Source of the DNA: Bradyrhizobium xenonodulans
GTDB taxonomy: Bacteria > Pseudomonadota > Alphaproteobacteria > Rhizobiales > Xanthobacteraceae
Direction of reading: 5' to 3'
NCBI RefSeq assembly: GCF_027594865.1
Contig: NZ_CP089391.1
Coordinates: 2,138,501-2,202,500, forward strand
Length of the DNA: 64,000 nt
Below the pieces are notes generated by a model, which saw only the letters and a list, made by a program, of their open reading frames with translations, searched no databases and was not told where the DNA came from. Shown piece after piece: positions 42,570-51,395 of this stretch; positions within the stretch are counted from its first letter, which is position 1; each line of letters begins with the position of its first letter. A program made the translations under genes and the position numbers.

Positions 42570-43537
42570 TGCAGTTGGCCGTGCGCGATGCGCCGCTCTT
42601 GAACGTCGACAATCTCGTCGTCGAATATGGCCTCGGCAACAAGACGGTGCACGCGGTCTCCGGCGTCAGCCTCCAGGTCGCGCGTGGCGAGACGCTGGGA
42701 CTGGTGGGCGAATCCGGCTGCGGCAAGTCGACGCTGGGACGCGCAGTGCTGCAATTGCGCCGCGCCAGATCAGGCCGCGTGCTGTTCGACGGCGAGGATC
42801 TCACCGCAATGGAGGGCGAGGCGCTGCGAAAGATGCGCCGCCGCGTCCAGCTCATTTTCCAGGATCCGATTGCCTCGCTCAACCCGCGCCGGCGCATCGG
42901 CGACATCGTGGCCGAGCCGCTGATCATCGCCGGTGTCAGGGATGCCACTGAGCGCAAGCGGCGCGTTCATGAGGTGCTTTCTGCGGTCGGGCTCGACCCT
43001 GACCTCGTGGCAGGCCGTCTGCCGCACGAATTCTCCGGCGGCCAGTGCCAGCGCATCTGCATTGCGCGGTCGCTGGTGCTCAATCCTGAATTCATCGTCT
43101 GCGACGAGCCGGTCTCGGCGCTCGACGTCTCCATCCGCGCGCAGATCCTCAATCTGCTGGAGGAGATGAAAGCGCGCTTCGGCCTGACGCTGCTGTTCAT
43201 CGCGCATGATCTCGCGGTGGTCAAAGCCGTCAGCGACCGCGTCGCGGTGATGTATCTCGGCCGGCTCTGCGAGGTCGGACTGTCCGAGCAATTGTTTGCG
43301 AGACCTGTCCATCCCTACACAAATCTCCTGCTGCAGGCGATCCCGGTGCCCGATCCGGACGTTCGTCCCGCCGAGAGTGTGGCAACCGGCGAGCCGCCAT
43401 CGCCGATTGCACCGCCGTCCGGCTGCCGCTTCCGGACCCGTTGCCCGCGCGCCGATCAGCGTTGCAGCGCGGAGATACCCGAGTTGCGCGAGGTCGCGCC
43501 CGGCCAGTTCGCGGCTTGCCACCATCCGCTGGCGTAA
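42566..43537 (+). CDS. ABC transporter ATP-binding protein, DppF type
   Basis: 323 aa. Walker A GESGCGKST, Q-loop IFQDPIASLNPRRRIG, signature FSGGQCQRICIARSL, Walker B FIVCDEPVSALD, and the C-terminal oligopeptide extension CRFRTRCPRADQRC. Its ATG overlaps the TGA of the preceding gene by 4 nt (ATGA). Note the SGGQCQR in place of the usual SGGQRQR. Last gene of the importer operon. Confidence 0.93.
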   Translation: MMQLAVRDAPLLNVDNLVVEYGLGNKTVHAVSGVSLQVARGETLGLVGESGCGKSTLGRAVLQLRRARSGRVLFDGEDLTAMEGEALRKMRRRVQLIFQDPIASLNPRRRIGDIVAEPLIIAGVRDATERKRRVHEVLSAVGLDPDLVAGRLPHEFSGGQCQRICIARSLVLNPEFIVCDEPVSALDVSIRAQILNLLEEMKARFGLTLLFIAHDLAVVKAVSDRVAVMYLGRLCEVGLSEQLFARPVHPYTNLLLQAIPVPDPDVRPAESVATGEPPSPIAPPSGCRFRTRCPRADQRCSAEIPELREVAPGQFAACHHPLA

Positions 43538-43618
43538 ACTAAGACGGGCGCGGATTTGTCTCGCCCCGCCGGCCATGGCATGGTGGCGCGACAACGAGAA
43601 GCATGCGGGAGGACGTCG

Positions 43619-44686
43619 ATGAAGAGTTTCAAGGTTGCCGATTTCAAGGCGCCGCTGAAGGAATTCGACGAGGTGACGCCGCAGCCGTCGGGCACACAGG
43701 TGCTGATCAAGGTGAAGGCCGCCGGCGTCTGCCACAGCGATCTCCACATCTGGGAAGGCGGTTACGATCTCGGCCATGGCCGCAAGCCGCTCTCCCTGAA
43801 AGACCGCGGCATCAATCTGCCGCTGACGATGGGTCATGAGACCGTTGGCGAAATCGCAGCCTTCGGCCCCGACGTGAAGCCAACCGACCAGGGCGATCTC
43901 AAGCTCGGCGATGTCGGCCTGGTCTATCCCTGGATCGGCTGCGGCAAATGCGCGACGTGCCTCGCCGGTGACGAGAACATGTGCCTGACGCCGCGCTCGC
44001 TCGGCGTTTATTGCGACGGCGGCTATTCCGACCACATGCTGGTGCCGCATCCGCGCTATCTGCTCAATTTGAAAGGTCTCGACCCCGCGACGACCGCGCC
44101 CTATGCCTGCTCGGGCGTCACCACCTACAGCGCGCTGAAGAAGATCGAGCAGCACTTCGACACGCCGATCGTAATGTTCGGCGCCGGCGGCCTCGGCCTG
44201 ATGGCGCTGTCGCTCCTCAAGGCGATGGGCGGCAAGGGCGCGATCATGGTCGACATCGACGCCAGGAAGCGCGAGGCCGCCGAGAAGGCTGGTGCGCTTG
44301 CGACCGTCGATCCCAAGGCCCCGGATGCGCTGGAGCAACTCGCCAAGAAAGCAGGCGGACCGATCCGCGCCGTGATTGACCTCGTCGGCAACGCCGCGAC
44401 GACGCAGCTCGGCTTCGACTGCCTAACCAAGGGCGGCAAGCTCGTCATCGTCGGCCTGTTCGGCGGCGGCGCGACCTGGGCACTGCCGCTGATCCCGATC
44501 AAGGCGGTGACGATCCAGGGCAGCTATGTCGGCAATCTGCGCGAGACGCAGGAACTGCTCGATCTCGTCCGCACGAAGAAGGTGCCGCCGATCCCGGTGA
44601 CGACGGCGCCGCTCAACAGGGCCAACGACGCGCTGGTGCAATTGCAGCAGGGCGCGGTGGTCGGGCGCACGGTGCTGACGCCGTAA
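43619..44686 (+). CDS. Zinc-dependent alcohol dehydrogenase
   Basis: 355 aa, medium-chain dehydrogenase family. Catalytic zinc ligands in GVCHSDLH and GHETVGE; structural zinc in GCGKCATCLAGDENMC; Rossmann motif VMFGAGGLGLMAL. The ATG at 43619 has GGGAGGACGTC upstream. It oxidises or reduces an alcohol/aldehyde with NAD(P); the substrate is not known. It is followed by a palindromic repeat and then a decarboxylating dehydrogenase gene. Confidence 0.9.
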   Translation: MKSFKVADFKAPLKEFDEVTPQPSGTQVLIKVKAAGVCHSDLHIWEGGYDLGHGRKPLSLKDRGINLPLTMGHETVGEIAAFGPDVKPTDQGDLKLGDVGLVYPWIGCGKCATCLAGDENMCLTPRSLGVYCDGGYSDHMLVPHPRYLLNLKGLDPATTAPYACSGVTTYSALKKIEQHFDTPIVMFGAGGLGLMALSLLKAMGGKGAIMVDIDARKREAAEKAGALATVDPKAPDALEQLAKKAGGPIRAVIDLVGNAATTQLGFDCLTKGGKLVIVGLFGGGATWALPLIPIKAVTIQGSYVGNLRETQELLDLVRTKKVPPIPVTTAPLNRANDALVQLQQGAVVGRTVLTP

Positions 44687-44703
44687 ATCGCCGCTCTCTC
44701 CTT

Positions 44704-44790
44704 CGTCATTGCGAGTGTAGCGAAGCAATCCAGAGTCTTTCCGCGGAGACAGTCTGGATTGCTTCGTCGCAAGGGCTCCTCGCAATGACG
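44704..44790. repeat. Long palindromic intergenic repeat (Bradyrhizobium type)
   Basis: Outer arms CGTCATTGCGAG (44704-44715) and CTCGCAATGACG (44779-44790); inner arms CGAAGCAATCCAGA (44721-44734) and TCTGGATTGCTTCG (44753-44766), with a central GTCT/AGAC stem. All arms are exact inverted repeats. This is the form of a well-known dispersed repeat of Bradyrhizobium and relatives. Confidence 0.8.
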
Positions 44791-44823
44791 AGATCACTCT
44801 GACCTTCCTCTCAGGAACCCCCC

Positions 44824-45903
44824 ATGTCTGCAAACAACGCCTTCCACATTGCCGTGCTCGCCGGTGACGGCATCGGCCCTGAGGTCATGGCGCCGGCCAT
44901 CGAGGTCCTGCGCAAGATCGAGCAGAAATCCGGCTTGAGCTTCCGCTTCACCGAGGCGCCCGCGGGCGCGACCAATTATCTGGCCACCGGCAAGTCGATG
45001 CCCGACTCGACGATCAAGCTCTGCGAGGAGGCCGACGCGATCCTGCTCGGCGCCTGCGGGCTGCCATCGGTGCGCTATCCCGACAATACTGAGATCGCGC
45101 CGCAGATCGAGCTGCGCTTCATCTTCGATCTCTATGCCGGCGTGCGTCCGGCGCGGCTCATTCCGGGCGTGCCGAGCCCGATAGTCGGCGCCGACCAGCG
45201 CGGCATCGACCTCGTCGTCATCAGGGAGTCCACCGAAGGCCTGTTCGCATCGATGGGCAAGGGCGTCGTCACCCATGAGGACGCGCGCGAGACCATGGTG
45301 ATCACGCGCAGGACCTCCGAGCGGCTGTTCGAATTCTCGTTTCGCCTGGCCGAACGGCGCAAGGCGCGCGGCAAGCCGGGGATGCTCACCTGCGTCGACA
45401 AGGCCAACGTGTTCAAGGCGTTTGCCTTCTTCCGCAGCATCTTCGACGAGATCGAGAAGAGGCATCCCGAGGTGAAGACCGACCGGCTCTATGTCGACGC
45501 CTGTTCGGCGATGCTGGTGAAGCGTCCCTGGGATTTCGACGTGATGGTGATGGAGAACATGTTCGGCGACATCGTCTCCGACATCACCGCCAGCCTGATC
45601 GGTGGCCTCGGCATGGCGCCGTCGGCCGACATCGGCGACAAATACGCGGTGTTCCAGCCGTGCCACGGCACCGCGCCTGATATCATGGGGCAGGGCAAGG
45701 CCAATCCCACCGGCATGATCCTGTCGGCGGCGATGATGCTGGACTGGCTCGCCGACAAGCACGGCGTCGAGAGCGCGGCGGAAGCCGGCGAGACGATCGA
45801 GCGTGCGGTGGATCAGGTCTATGCCGGCGGCATCAAGCCGATGGAGTTCGGCGGCAGCAACGGGACGGCCGACATCACGAAGGCGGTGCTGGCCGCACTG
45901 TAG
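44824..45903 (+). CDS. Isocitrate/isopropylmalate dehydrogenase family protein
   Basis: 359 aa, beta-decarboxylating dehydrogenase. It contains AVLAGDGIGPEVM at the start, VIRESTEGLFASMGKG, the catalytic lysine region LTCVDKANVFKAF, the metal-binding Asp cluster ENMFGDIVSDI, and FQPCHGTAPDIMGQGKANPTGMI. It oxidises and decarboxylates a 2-hydroxy acid with NAD. It could be 3-isopropylmalate dehydrogenase, tartrate dehydrogenase or a homologue; the lack of leuC/leuD neighbours argues against a primary leuB. It follows the alcohol dehydrogenase gene and ends in a good hairpin. Confidence 0.85.
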   Translation: MSANNAFHIAVLAGDGIGPEVMAPAIEVLRKIEQKSGLSFRFTEAPAGATNYLATGKSMPDSTIKLCEEADAILLGACGLPSVRYPDNTEIAPQIELRFIFDLYAGVRPARLIPGVPSPIVGADQRGIDLVVIRESTEGLFASMGKGVVTHEDARETMVITRRTSERLFEFSFRLAERRKARGKPGMLTCVDKANVFKAFAFFRSIFDEIEKRHPEVKTDRLYVDACSAMLVKRPWDFDVMVMENMFGDIVSDITASLIGGLGMAPSADIGDKYAVFQPCHGTAPDIMGQGKANPTGMILSAAMMLDWLADKHGVESAAEAGETIERAVDQVYAGGIKPMEFGGSNGTADITKAVLAAL

Positions 45904-45914
45904 TCAATCAAAGA

Positions 45915-45936
45915 GAAGGGGCCTTGCGGCCCCTTC
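45915..45936. terminator. Bidirectional terminator
   Basis: GAAGGGGCC (45915-45923) pairs perfectly with GGCCCCTTC (45928-45936) around TTGC. It lies between convergent genes, 12 nt after the dehydrogenase stop and 6 nt from the small-protein stop. A short A-rich tract on the left side supports use by the minus-strand gene. Confidence 0.75.
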
Positions 45937-45941
45937 GTCGT

Positions 45942-46223
45942 TCACCAGCGGCGCCAGTGGTGATGGCCGTAGCCCCACGGACGCGGGCCGTAAAAGCGTC
46001 GCGGGCCGCCGTAGTAGCCGTAGGCACCGTAATAGTTGGGGCGCCAGAAGCAGCGGCCCCAGGGGTTACAGACCCAGCGCACCTGATCGACGTCGGCGGC
46101 GGGGCCGCTCGCGATCTTGTCCGCCTGCGGAATGCCGTTCGGCATCGCCGCGAGCGCCGGACCCGAGGCGAGCGCCGCACCGCCCAAGGCAGCCAGACCG
46201 AGCACAGCAAATTTGAGTTTCAT
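45942..46223 (-). CDS. Small secreted Gly/Tyr/Trp-rich protein
   Basis: 93 aa. Signal peptide at 1-26 (KFAVLGLAALGGAALASGPALA) followed by a low-complexity tail rich in Tyr, Gly, Trp, Arg and His, with a single Cys pair (VCNPWGRC). This kind of small secreted protein is common in Bradyrhizobium and has no assigned role. ATG with GAGGGAG-like ribosome site (CGAGGGAGATCACG). The composition after the signal is unlike the neighbouring enzymes. Confidence 0.8.
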   Translation of the reverse strand: MKLKFAVLGLAALGGAALASGPALAAMPNGIPQADKIASGPAADVDQVRWVCNPWGRCFWRPNYYGAYGYYGGPRRFYGPRPWGYGHHHWRRW

Positions 46224-46326
46224 CGTGATCTCCCTCGTTGCTGGCGAGAGAACTTTCGACGGATCAACTGGTTGCTACAGCGGTGAGCTGCGCAAGGAAT
46301 TTAATCTTCCTGAATAAAGGTTCAGC

Positions 46327-47148
46327 TTACTTCCCCTGGAACTGCGGTCTGCGCTTCTCCATGAAGGCCTGCCGGCCCTCGCGAAAATCCGCGCTGTCCA
46401 TGCAGGCAATGCCGATCGCCCTGATCGCGTCCATGTCGCGCTGGCTCTCGTCCTTCAGCACCTGGGCGATGGTGATCCTGGCCGCCTTGATCGCGAGCGG
46501 TGCGTTCTGCGAGATCGTCTCGGCAATCGTCATGGTCTCGCCCCAGAGTTGATCGGCGGGGAACACGCGCTCGACCAATCCGATGCGCAGCGCCTCGGCG
46601 GAATCGATCCGCATGCCCGTGTACATCAACAGCCGTGCCCAGGACGGGCCGACCAGCGACACCAGGTGCTTGAGCCCGTCATAGCCATAGGCGATGCCGA
46701 GCCTGGCGGCGGGAATGCCGAACTGGCTGCCATGTGCGGCAAGGCGGATGTCTGCGAGCATCGCGACCTGCATGCCGCCGCCGAGGCAAAAGCCCTGGAT
46801 GCAGGCGATGGTCGGCTTGGGATAGTCGGCGAGCAGCGCGCGCTGGGCCGCGCTGCGCCTGGCATATTCCTCGGACGCGGCCGCGTTGTGCCTGACCTTC
46901 TCAAACTGGCTGATGTCGGCGCCCGACACGAAGGCCTGGCCGCCGGCGCCGCGCAGGATCACGACGCGCACCGTGTCGTCGTCGCGCAAGGCCGTCAGCG
47001 CCTCGCCAAATCCCTCCCACATCTCCAGCGACATCGCGTTGCGCTTGCCGGGATTGTTGAAGGTGATCACGCCGACGCCGCCTGCGGCATGCTTGAGGAT
47101 CTTGCCGTCGGCGTAAGGTGTTTCGGTCGTGCTGGAAATCTCGGGCAT
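46327..47148 (-). CDS. Enoyl-CoA hydratase/isomerase family protein
   Basis: 273 aa, crotonase fold. Oxyanion-hole segments GQAFVSGADISQF (about 70-82) and CIQGFCLGGGMQVAMLADIRLA (about 115-136). The second usual catalytic Glu region reads GIPAARLGIAYGYDGLKHL, without the classic E of hydratases, so hydratase, isomerase or another crotonase activity cannot be decided. It is probably involved in acyl-CoA metabolism. Stands alone on the minus strand. Confidence 0.87.
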   Translation of the reverse strand: MPEISSTTETPYADGKILKHAAGGVGVITFNNPGKRNAMSLEMWEGFGEALTALRDDDTVRVVILRGAGGQAFVSGADISQFEKVRHNAAASEEYARRSAAQRALLADYPKPTIACIQGFCLGGGMQVAMLADIRLAAHGSQFGIPAARLGIAYGYDGLKHLVSLVGPSWARLLMYTGMRIDSAEALRIGLVERVFPADQLWGETMTIAETISQNAPLAIKAARITIAQVLKDESQRDMDAIRAIGIACMDSADFREGRQAFMEKRRPQFQGK

Positions 47149-47258
47149 CGCGCGCTCGCTTGTCGTTGGCGAGGCGCAATGTGCGGCCGCGGCGAGACCC
47201 GGGTCAACCGTGGCAGGGGATCCGGCTTTGCATCCGCCTGTGCCGCGATTGCATTGCT

Positions 47259-48605
47259 CTAGCGCGTCATGTGCGCTGTCAGGGGATGGCTGCCGGCATT
47301 GCTGAAGAACGCTGCTTCTTCGGCGGTCGCCTCCAGGAGCTGCTCGTCCTGGTTATAGACGTCGTTGCGGAACTGGACGGTCTGGTCCCTGGTCATCCAG
47401 GCCGTGAGATAGATCCAGGCCACCGGCACTTTCTTCGCCATCGCGACGTCGAGGTGCTGGCCGCTCGCGATCTCCGCATCGATCGCGGCGCGGCTCCATT
47501 TCGGCTGGTCCTTGAGCAGCCAGGCGGCGAGATCGCGCACATTGTCGACGCGCGAGCAGCCGTGGGAATCGAAGCGATAGTCGTCGCTGAACAGATTGCG
47601 CTGGTTGGTGTCGTGCATGTAGACCGAGTAGGCGTTCGGCATGTCGATCTTCACCGCGCCGAGCGCGTTGAAGGTGCCGTTGTGCTGGCGCACCGTGAAG
47701 TTCGGCGTGCGCGTGCCCGACCAGTCGACCGAATGCGGATCGATCGGATTGTCGTGGGCGTCGAGCACCTCCATGTGCATGCGCGACAGATAGGTCGGAT
47801 CCTTGCGCATATGTGCCGAGATCTCGGTCTTGGCGATTGAGGAGGGCACCGTCCAGGTCGGGTTGAGCACGACGCTGGTGATCTGGGCCGTCAGCGTCGG
47901 CGAGGGCTTTTCGGTCTTGCCGACGATGACGCGATAGCGCCGCACCACGACGTCGTTCTCGACGGCTTCGGCGAAGGCGGCGGGGATGTTGACCACGACA
48001 TAGCGCTGGCCGAAGCCGAAATTCATGTTCTCGAGCCGCTGCAGCGAAGCCTCGAGCTGCCGGATGCGCTTCTGCACGGAGACGTTCATCGCCGCAATCG
48101 TGCGCGGCGTCATGATGCCGGTCGGCGCCAGCCCATGGCGGGCCTGGAAGCGCTTCACTGCATCCGCAAGGTCCTGGTCGAAGGCACCGCTGGTCTTGTC
48201 GGCGGCGAGATCGCCGGAGAGGATCAGCCGCTTGCGCAAGAGATCGTCATTGGCGCCCTGGACGCCGGGCGCGAATTTGGCGTCCGCCGGGAGCGTCGGC
48301 CAGCCGCCGCGCACGGCAATGTCGGAATAGCTCAGCGCGGCGTCCCTGATTCGTTGCGCGCTGCCCTCGTCGTAGGTCGGCTCGTGCGTCATCGCGAGGG
48401 CTGCGGCCGAGCGGCCCTCCGGCGTAGAGGCCGAAGCCGACGCGGCGGCTTTTGGCGCGGGCGCATGGGCCGGGTTCGCGGCCGCCGGCACCGTGCCGGC
48501 CGTCGCCGGCCTTTGCCCCGCCTGTCCGATGGTTTCGGTCTGCGCCAGCGCGGAGGCGCTCGCGAGCACGCCGGCGGCAATGATCATCGCATGGCGTTTC
48601 GACAT
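47259..48605 (-). CDS. L,D-transpeptidase (YkuD) with peptidoglycan-binding domain
   Basis: 448 aa from the ATG at 48605. Signal peptide 1-22 (MIIAAGVLASASALAQ), an Ala/Pro-rich linker, a scaffold region, a peptidoglycan-binding domain (about 140-180, DQDLADAVKRFQARHGLAPTGIM) and a YkuD catalytic domain with the SHGC motif at 347-350 (RFDSHGCSRV). It catalyses 3-3 cross-links or lipoprotein anchoring in the periplasm. In-frame sequence upstream to 48905 lacks a ribosome site and is not part of the protein; the 48605 start precedes a normal signal sequence. Confidence 0.9.
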   Translation of the reverse strand: MSKRHAMIIAAGVLASASALAQTETIGQAGQRPATAGTVPAAANPAHAPAPKAAASASASTPEGRSAAALAMTHEPTYDEGSAQRIRDAALSYSDIAVRGGWPTLPADAKFAPGVQGANDDLLRKRLILSGDLAADKTSGAFDQDLADAVKRFQARHGLAPTGIMTPRTIAAMNVSVQKRIRQLEASLQRLENMNFGFGQRYVVVNIPAAFAEAVENDVVVRRYRVIVGKTEKPSPTLTAQITSVVLNPTWTVPSSIAKTEISAHMRKDPTYLSRMHMEVLDAHDNPIDPHSVDWSGTRTPNFTVRQHNGTFNALGAVKIDMPNAYSVYMHDTNQRNLFSDDYRFDSHGCSRVDNVRDLAAWLLKDQPKWSRAAIDAEIASGQHLDVAMAKKVPVAWIYLTAWMTRDQTVQFRNDVYNQDEQLLEATAEEAAFFSNAGSHPLTAHMTR

Positions 48606-48847
48606 GTGGTCCCCATCTTCCCCATGAGAACGAGGCCCGGACGGGCACTCGCATTGGCAATTCCCGGTCGCCGCGCCGCGTGCGCCGATTGGTGAAATCG
48701 GCGGGACGTTAGAGTCCCGGAGTTGAGGTCCCATTAAGCACGGCCGTCGAAAGCCCTGCGCGTCCGATGCGGGGCTTCTCGATTGGGTCGCAGAAGGGGC
48801 GGGATGGGTTCGCGAATCCGCGACGAATGGTGGGGCAGGCGGACAAG

Positions 48848-48870
48848 AAAAAAGGGCGGCCAAGCCGCCC
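48848..48870 (-). terminator. Factor-independent terminator of the LysR-XRE operon
   Basis: On the minus strand GGGCGGC and GCCGCCC (48864-48870 and 48854-48860 on the plus strand) form a 7-bp stem with a TTG loop, followed by TTTTTTC. Stem plus T-run is the best factor-independent terminator in this window. Confidence 0.85.
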
Positions 48871-48916
48871 TGATCAGGCAAAGGCTGCGCGCGAATGGCA
48901 CGCAAGCCCGGATTCG

Positions 48917-48954
48917 TTCAATCCGGCCGCGCCCCCGTGACGCGGCGGATTGAA
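48917..48954 (-). promoter_or_regulatory. Strong hairpin 3' of the XRE gene
   Basis: TTCAATCCGGCCGCG (48917-48931) pairs with CGCGGCGGATTGAA (48941-48954) apart from one bulged base. It lies 33 nt after the XRE stop, upstream of the true terminator. It may protect the mRNA 3' end or be a second terminator; there is no T-tract. Confidence 0.4.
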
Positions 48955-48986
48955 CATCGGCCGAAAAGGCGCGAACGCCGGTCGGC

Positions 48987-49391
48987 TCAGGCCTCGTTCG
49001 CCGCGATCGATTCCATCAGCGAGACGAGCTGACGCTGCACCGTCTGGTCCTTGATCTTGCTGTAGGCGCGCAGCAGCCGGAGGCTGAAGGCGCTGTCGAG
49101 GAAGAGCAGGCTCTCCACTTCGCGCGCCTTGTTGTCGCCGTCATAGAAGAAGGTCACGGGCACATCGAGGGCGGAGGCGATCTGCTGAAGCCGAGCCGCG
49201 CCGACGCGATTGACGCCCTTCTCGTATTTCTGGACCTGCTGGAAGCTGACGCCGAGCTTTTCGCCGAGCTCAGCCTGCGAGATCTTCATCTCGACGCGGC
49301 GCAGACGGATCCGCTTGCCGAGCTCGATGTCCGGCTTGCCGGCACTGCGCTGCTTCATTCTCTTCGCCGCTGCTTTCATCTTCGTTTTCAC
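48987..49391 (-). CDS. XRE-family helix-turn-helix regulator
   Basis: 134 aa. A basic N-terminus, then an HTH_3 domain (about 22-80): LGKRIRLRRVEMKISQAELGEKLGVSFQQVQKYEKGVNRVGAARLQQIASAL, followed by VPVTFFYDGD and a helical C-terminus. It resembles the PhrR/PraR-type small regulators of rhizobia. Its ATG overlaps the stop of the LysR gene by 4 nt, so the two are translationally coupled. Target genes are not evident. Confidence 0.9.
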   Translation of the reverse strand: MKTKMKAAAKRMKQRSAGKPDIELGKRIRLRRVEMKISQAELGEKLGVSFQQVQKYEKGVNRVGAARLQQIASALDVPVTFFYDGDNKAREVESLLFLDSAFSLRLLRAYSKIKDQTVQRQLVSLMESIAANEA

Positions 49392-50437
49392 CTTTGTTCT
49401 TCGGTTGAAAATCCCCCGAAGAGCTGGGTCAGGGGTTCGCCCATATACGAGTCCTTGAATTCATGCGGATGCACGAACTCTTCCTTAAACCACGGGAAGC
49501 GAGCCGGATTGAAAGCTTCGATCAGCCAGTCAATCATGTGCCGCACGCGTGGAATCCTGCCGCTACCGGGATGGTAGGACAACCAGATATCCAGCGATCG
49601 GTTCAACTCGACCTCCAGTGGAATCAACTTCCCGCCAAGCGCAATGGCGTAGCTCGGGAATACGCCGATGCCGGCGCCATTCGCGACCGCCCAGTAGTTG
49701 GCGCTCGAGACGTTGGTCTTCATGACCAGAAGGTCACGCTCCGGAACGCCAGGGAAGAAGCTCTCGAAAGTTTCCTTGGCAGCGAGCTGGTCGGCGAATT
49801 GCAGCACCAGGCGGTGCTTGATCAATTCGAGGGCCGAGCGCGGCGTGCCGTGTTTCTCGAGGTATTTTTCCGAAGCCCAGAACATCAGATGCATGCGGCC
49901 GAGCCGCACCAGCTTGACGTCGAGCGCCGAGGGACGCGACAGATGGATGGCGACGTCGGCCTCGTGACGGGAGACGTCGGCCGAGCGCATCGCGCAATGC
50001 AGATCCACCAGGATCTTCGGATAGGTCTGCTGGAATTCGACCAGCCGCGGGGCGAGCCAGAACGTACCCAGGCCCTCGGTCACGGCGACGCGGACCTCGC
50101 CGGACAGGGCGTTGGCCGTCGAATCGCTGGTGCGCAGCACGTCGAAGGCAGCCGCCTCCATGCGCTCGACAGCGGAGACCACCAGCGCGCCTTCGTCGGT
50201 CAGATGCGTACCATGGACGTCGCGGGTGAAAAGGGTGGTGCCGGTCTGGCGTTCGAAATCATCGATCCGGCGGCGGACGGCGTTGATCGACAGCGAGAGG
50301 CGTTCGGCCGCCGAACGGAAACTGCCGCGTCGAACGACTTCCAGGAATATGCGGGCCGCATCCCAATCGGAGAGGCCGCTGATATTGATCTTTGGGCGTT
50401 CTTCCAGTGGAACGCCCCTTTCCGCCAAGGAGTGCAT
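49388..50437 (-). CDS. LysR-family transcriptional regulator
   Basis: 349 aa. A short N-terminal extension of about 25 residues precedes the HTH: DWDAARIFLEVVRRGSFRSAAERLSLSINAVRRRIDDFERQTG. The effector domain follows from about residue 115. It is upstream of and overlaps the XRE gene (ATGA, 4 nt); such LysR-XRE coupling is unusual. It is divergent from a small hypothetical gene at 50924 with a 486-nt gap. Confidence 0.88.
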   Translation of the reverse strand: MHSLAERGVPLEERPKINISGLSDWDAARIFLEVVRRGSFRSAAERLSLSINAVRRRIDDFERQTGTTLFTRDVHGTHLTDEGALVVSAVERMEAAAFDVLRTSDSTANALSGEVRVAVTEGLGTFWLAPRLVEFQQTYPKILVDLHCAMRSADVSRHEADVAIHLSRPSALDVKLVRLGRMHLMFWASEKYLEKHGTPRSALELIKHRLVLQFADQLAAKETFESFFPGVPERDLLVMKTNVSSANYWAVANGAGIGVFPSYAIALGGKLIPLEVELNRSLDIWLSYHPGSGRIPRVRHMIDWLIEAFNPARFPWFKEEFVHPHEFKDSYMGEPLTQLFGGFSTEEQR

Positions 50438-50923
50438 ACAAGTCCCTTCAGATTGCTAAACTGGCAGAATCTGGCGCAAACCACAACCACGGCGGGTTGC
50501 GGGGTGACGGGTTTTGAACGTCATCCTTACTGTGCCGTGGGCGGTATTGGAGTGCTGCCAAGGGCTGGGAATCGGGCGGATTTATCGCTCGTATGAGGGG
50601 TGTGGCGTGAGTTCCGTTGCGAGCCCTAAAATGGCTACGGGATTGTCGGCGCTGTCCGCAGTGGACGTTCTGGCGCGAACGCCAGTGCAGCCTTTCGCGA
50701 TGGATCAATCACGACACGCAATGCGTTTGACCTCGGACCGCTCCGGCAATCGCCAATGGCGCGGCGGAACGATGCGTGCGGGAATCGCGATTTCAAGGCA
50801 GAAACATACCGAAATCATGTGCAGAGGCGCAGTGGCCTCGTGCTATCTTCGGCGCCCCAGGGGGGCCGAAGGGGTCGTTGCAATAATCACGTCTCGCAGG
50901 CCGAATTAACGGAAAGAACGCCG
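50438..50923. other. 486-nt intergenic region between divergent genes
   Basis: No ORF here has a credible start, ribosome site or family resemblance. It must hold the promoters of the LysR-XRE operon and of the small gene at 50924. I see no strong inverted repeat or recognised regulatory motif. Confidence 0.5.
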
Positions 50924-51190
50924 GTGTCGCATTCAGACGAACAGTTGCAGTCGGTGCTGGAAACGCTCGAGGAGTGCCGCAAGGTTCTCAATGAGATAAA
51001 CAGCCGTGAATCGGCCGAGCTGCTGTCCATCGTCATCCTCGACGTGCGGATGAAGCTCAAAGGAATTGACAGTGCCGATCTCAAGGCGCTGTGCGACGAA
51101 ATGCTGCGGAGCGCTGGTAACGAACCGCAGCCCCCCTTCAAGCAGACGCAGGACCAGCCCCGGCGTCCGCTGCTCCGCGTGGTGAAGTAG
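50924..51190 (+). CDS. Small hypothetical protein
   Basis: 88 aa from a GTG with GGAAAG upstream. The sequence (SDEQLQSVLETLEECRKVLNEINSRESAELLSIVILDVRMKL) is predicted helical, with a Pro/Gln-rich basic tail. Longer in-frame readings to 50756 are less protein-like. I do not recognise a family; the regular amphipathic helix pattern argues that it is coding. Confidence 0.6.
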   Translation: MSHSDEQLQSVLETLEECRKVLNEINSRESAELLSIVILDVRMKLKGIDSADLKALCDEMLRSAGNEPQPPFKQTQDQPRRPLLRVVK

Positions 51191-51395
51191 CCGCGCCGCC
51201 GAATCTCGCTTTTTGGCGAGATTCGTGCGCGTCCCGATGCCGCATCTGTGATTGCAGGCGGCATCGGGCGGAGCCCTGGTTTTGTGCGCCTCTGTTGCGC
51301 ATTCTCAGGCATCGGCTACACCAGAGCCGGTTTGCTCCGGGCCGCGCGCGTTCCCCGCGTGCCGTACCGGTGCCTGAGATGGCTCCGACTGCATC

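Larger units (their letters stand above)
48606..48986. other. 381-nt intergenic region: leader of the L,D-transpeptidase gene and 3' region of the XRE gene
   Basis: No convincing gene is present. The part near 48848-48954 holds two hairpins annotated separately, both downstream of the XRE gene on the minus strand. The rest (48606-48845) should contain the L,D-transpeptidase promoter, but I see no clear motif. Confidence 0.6.

Noticed and set aside
50514..50909. 131-codon frame in the gap before the small hypothetical gene
   Set aside because: No ribosome site, no domain, Arg-rich low-complexity composition; treated as non-coding.
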